A program made the translations under genes and the position numbers. The notes under the pieces were generated by a model. That model was given only the letters and a program-made list of their open reading frames with translations. It made no database searches and had not been told where the DNA came from. Below are positions 62,414 to 64,000 of a DNA stretch of 64,000 nucleotides, piece by piece. Each line of letters begins with the position of its first letter. Within the stretch, counting starts at the first letter, position 1. Source of the stretch: Straminergon stramineum (Eukaryota > Streptophyta > Bryopsida > Hypnales > Calliergonaceae); contig OY987269.1 in assembly GCA_963920665.1 (NCBI GenBank), positions 19,284,501-19,348,500 of the forward strand, read 5' to 3'.

Positions 62414-63594
62414 GATGAGATAGGTGGTTCAAATTATGGTAACACCCCCCGAGTTGGCTCTCAAAGTATAGGAGGAAGCCATGGAACAACATACTATTTG
62501 AATTGTTTTTGAATGAATATCAATTTTTGACAAATCAAAAATATCTCTTGTTTGAGTGCAAAGTGCAATATTTCTTCTTGAATGTAGATGGATATTTAGT
62601 TGACAAGCTTGTATGAAAAATTGCATGATGTATGATGTGTGGGTGCAAAGTTTCTGAGCATATTCAATTTAATTTGGAAGAAGTCTTGGAAGAAGACCAT
62701 TTCATTTATGATATGGAATTACTTAGACCTTCTTAGAAGTTGTGTTCCAACGATTTCATTCATATTTGAATTATCATGACAACCCGTTAAAGCAATTGTG
62801 GTTTTATTGTTTTAGTGTCTATACTTATAATGTATCAACTATGAAGAGACGTAATTAGTAAATTCATCACAAATTTACATTGAAGGATTTTAAAGTAATT
62901 TACATAGATGATTTGTTTGGAAAAGGAAGTTATATCTTATTCACTTGAAATCTTTGGAAGCAAACATGAAGCATGTGACCGTATTTTTGTTGGCATGTAA
63001 TTTTGAGATTAAATTGTCATATGGTTTTTTTTTAAGAGAACTTTCTAGTAGCAAATGATTTTATCAATTCAAACAAAATTCTAACGTGATTCATGAAGTA
63101 AAATCGAAAAACAAAGAAAGTGATTCAATTTTAGTGTTTTTTCAAAAAGGTTTAGGACTTTATGGCACTTGGATTTTTAGAAGCCTTTGGGTTCAAAATT
63201 TAGACCCTCAATTTTTTTTCATTGCATTTTTTTCATAAAATGAACAAAGGAAAATAGGAAATTAAGCTTTAAATGCATGGGTCACAAAATAAATGTGTGT
63301 CCAATATTTTCCTAAACCCTAAACCATAATAAATTTGTTATTTTGGGTACCGGTTCTTTGTATATTTATTAAAAATATCTTTTGAAATTCTATTGTAGCA
63401 CTCAAAAATGAATTACAAAAATAATTGGAAATGACTTTTCTCTTTATAAATTTGTACAGTGCAATGTTCTTTTTCTTCATTGCTAAGGACTCTTAGAAAT
63501 GAGCATGAAATGTACCAAATTTCAAAAACGAAATCACATTAGAAATTCTTTTACAATGAAAAATTAAAGATAGAGACTAAATTCGGGGAAGCTT
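62414..63594. other. AT-rich intergenic, no gene seen
   Basis: No coding frame or clear repeat is recognised apart from a short cctaaaccctaaacc near 63311. Confidence 0.4.
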
Positions 63595-63860
63595 GAGCGA
63601 ACGGACGGTCAGGATGGCAGACAGGCTCCAAAGACCTCGGACAACAACGCGGATGGGTTTGCGGACAAGTAGATAGGATGGCGGACGGGCTCCAGAAACT
63701 GCGGACAACGATGCAGATGGGGTTGCGGACAAGCGGACGGGGTAAAAGAAATTACCCCAGGGTAAAAAACCGATTTGACAAATGTCACAAGACGTCAGCA
63801 AGAGTCGAGGCCGCGAACGTCCAAAGTCCGGACATTGGCGGTTGCATCCGGACATCTTAT
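63595..63860. repeat. G-rich CGGACGG patch with internal duplication
   Basis: Words acggacggtcaggatggcag, gatggcggacgggctccag, gcggacaagcggacgggg. Two blocks about 70 bp apart repeat: ggcagacaggctcc...acctcggacaacaacgcgga at 63617 and ggcggacgggctcc...actgcggacaacgatgcaga at 63683. It ends just before the duplicated gene segment at 63869. Confidence 0.75.
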
Positions 63861-63868
63861 CAACCCTA

Positions 63869-64000
63869 GGACCATCATTCCTAATGTTCCCCGTACATTG
63901 TAGGATGCTTCGATGCAAACGAAAGGCGGTGAGGTGGAAGAGCTACAATTGAAATTAGATGAAGCAATTCAAGAGAAAATCCTTGTTGAGTTGGAGTTGA
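63869..64000 (+). pseudogene. Perfect copy of a segment of the RING-containing gene, runs off the window
   Basis: All 132 bases equal the reverse complement of 56654-56785. The segment starts abruptly inside the sequence preceding the exon-like ATG, includes the acceptor-like attgtag, and then encodes MQTKGGEVEELQLKLDEA and onward to the window edge. Because the acceptor-like sequence is included, this is a DNA-level copy and not a spliced retrocopy. Confidence 0.9.

Overview
The window looks like nuclear DNA of a land plant or close streptophyte relative, probably not a flowering plant. It is AT-rich and gene-poor. It holds the 3' part of a chloroplast-type NADP-malate dehydrogenase with its regulatory C-terminal cysteine pair, an AP2/ERF-type regulator, a branched-chain aminotransferase with GT-AG introns, a BED/DUF659/hAT transposase remnant and short interstitial CCCTAAA telomere repeats. 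Lineage below that level cannot be read from the sequence.

Only three host genes are convincing. NADP-MDH (3-668, +) enters from the left edge, and its last codons plus 3' flank are duplicated in tandem. An AP2-domain gene (12042-10842, -) has two coding exons. A BCAT gene (44366-47294, +) has six coding exons, all joined in phase 0. The AP2 and BCAT genes both appear to carry a leader intron ending just upstream of the ATG. No functional link between the three genes is evident.

The rest is mobile and repetitive DNA. At 2.2-9.2 kb and again at 47.9-48.7 kb there are TTAA-bounded inverted-repeat elements with piggyBac-like termini. A PIF/Harbinger-like element (16706-17914, TTA duplication) and a CACTA-like element (18590-20402, TAA duplication) follow. 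At 21.5-24.6 kb lie transposase and SWIM-finger remnants. From 26 to 31 kb there are short tandem repeats and two LTR-like sequences in inverted orientation. Two decayed genes at 31.8-32.8 and 36.5-37.9 kb look like copies of one family resembling permuted N4/N6 DNA methyltransferases. Between them lies an uninterrupted (ATTT)143 tract. Four copies of a ~180-bp tandem repeat lie at 49.05-49.75 kb, downstream of BCAT.

The right-hand 13 kb holds a hAT transposase pseudogene (54390-51083, -) and a ~3.4-kb gene with coiled-coil and RING-H2 segments (58606-55173, -). Both keep a readable frame across kilobases but contain many in-frame stops, mostly TGA and TAG. A shorter relative of the second gene (61689-62063, +) and a 132-bp perfect inverted copy of part of it (63869-64000) lie to the right. 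Patches rich in CGGACGG/CCGTCCG words occur between and beside these units. The most unusual signal in the window is this frame-preserving, stop-rich decay, together with the methyltransferase-like family.
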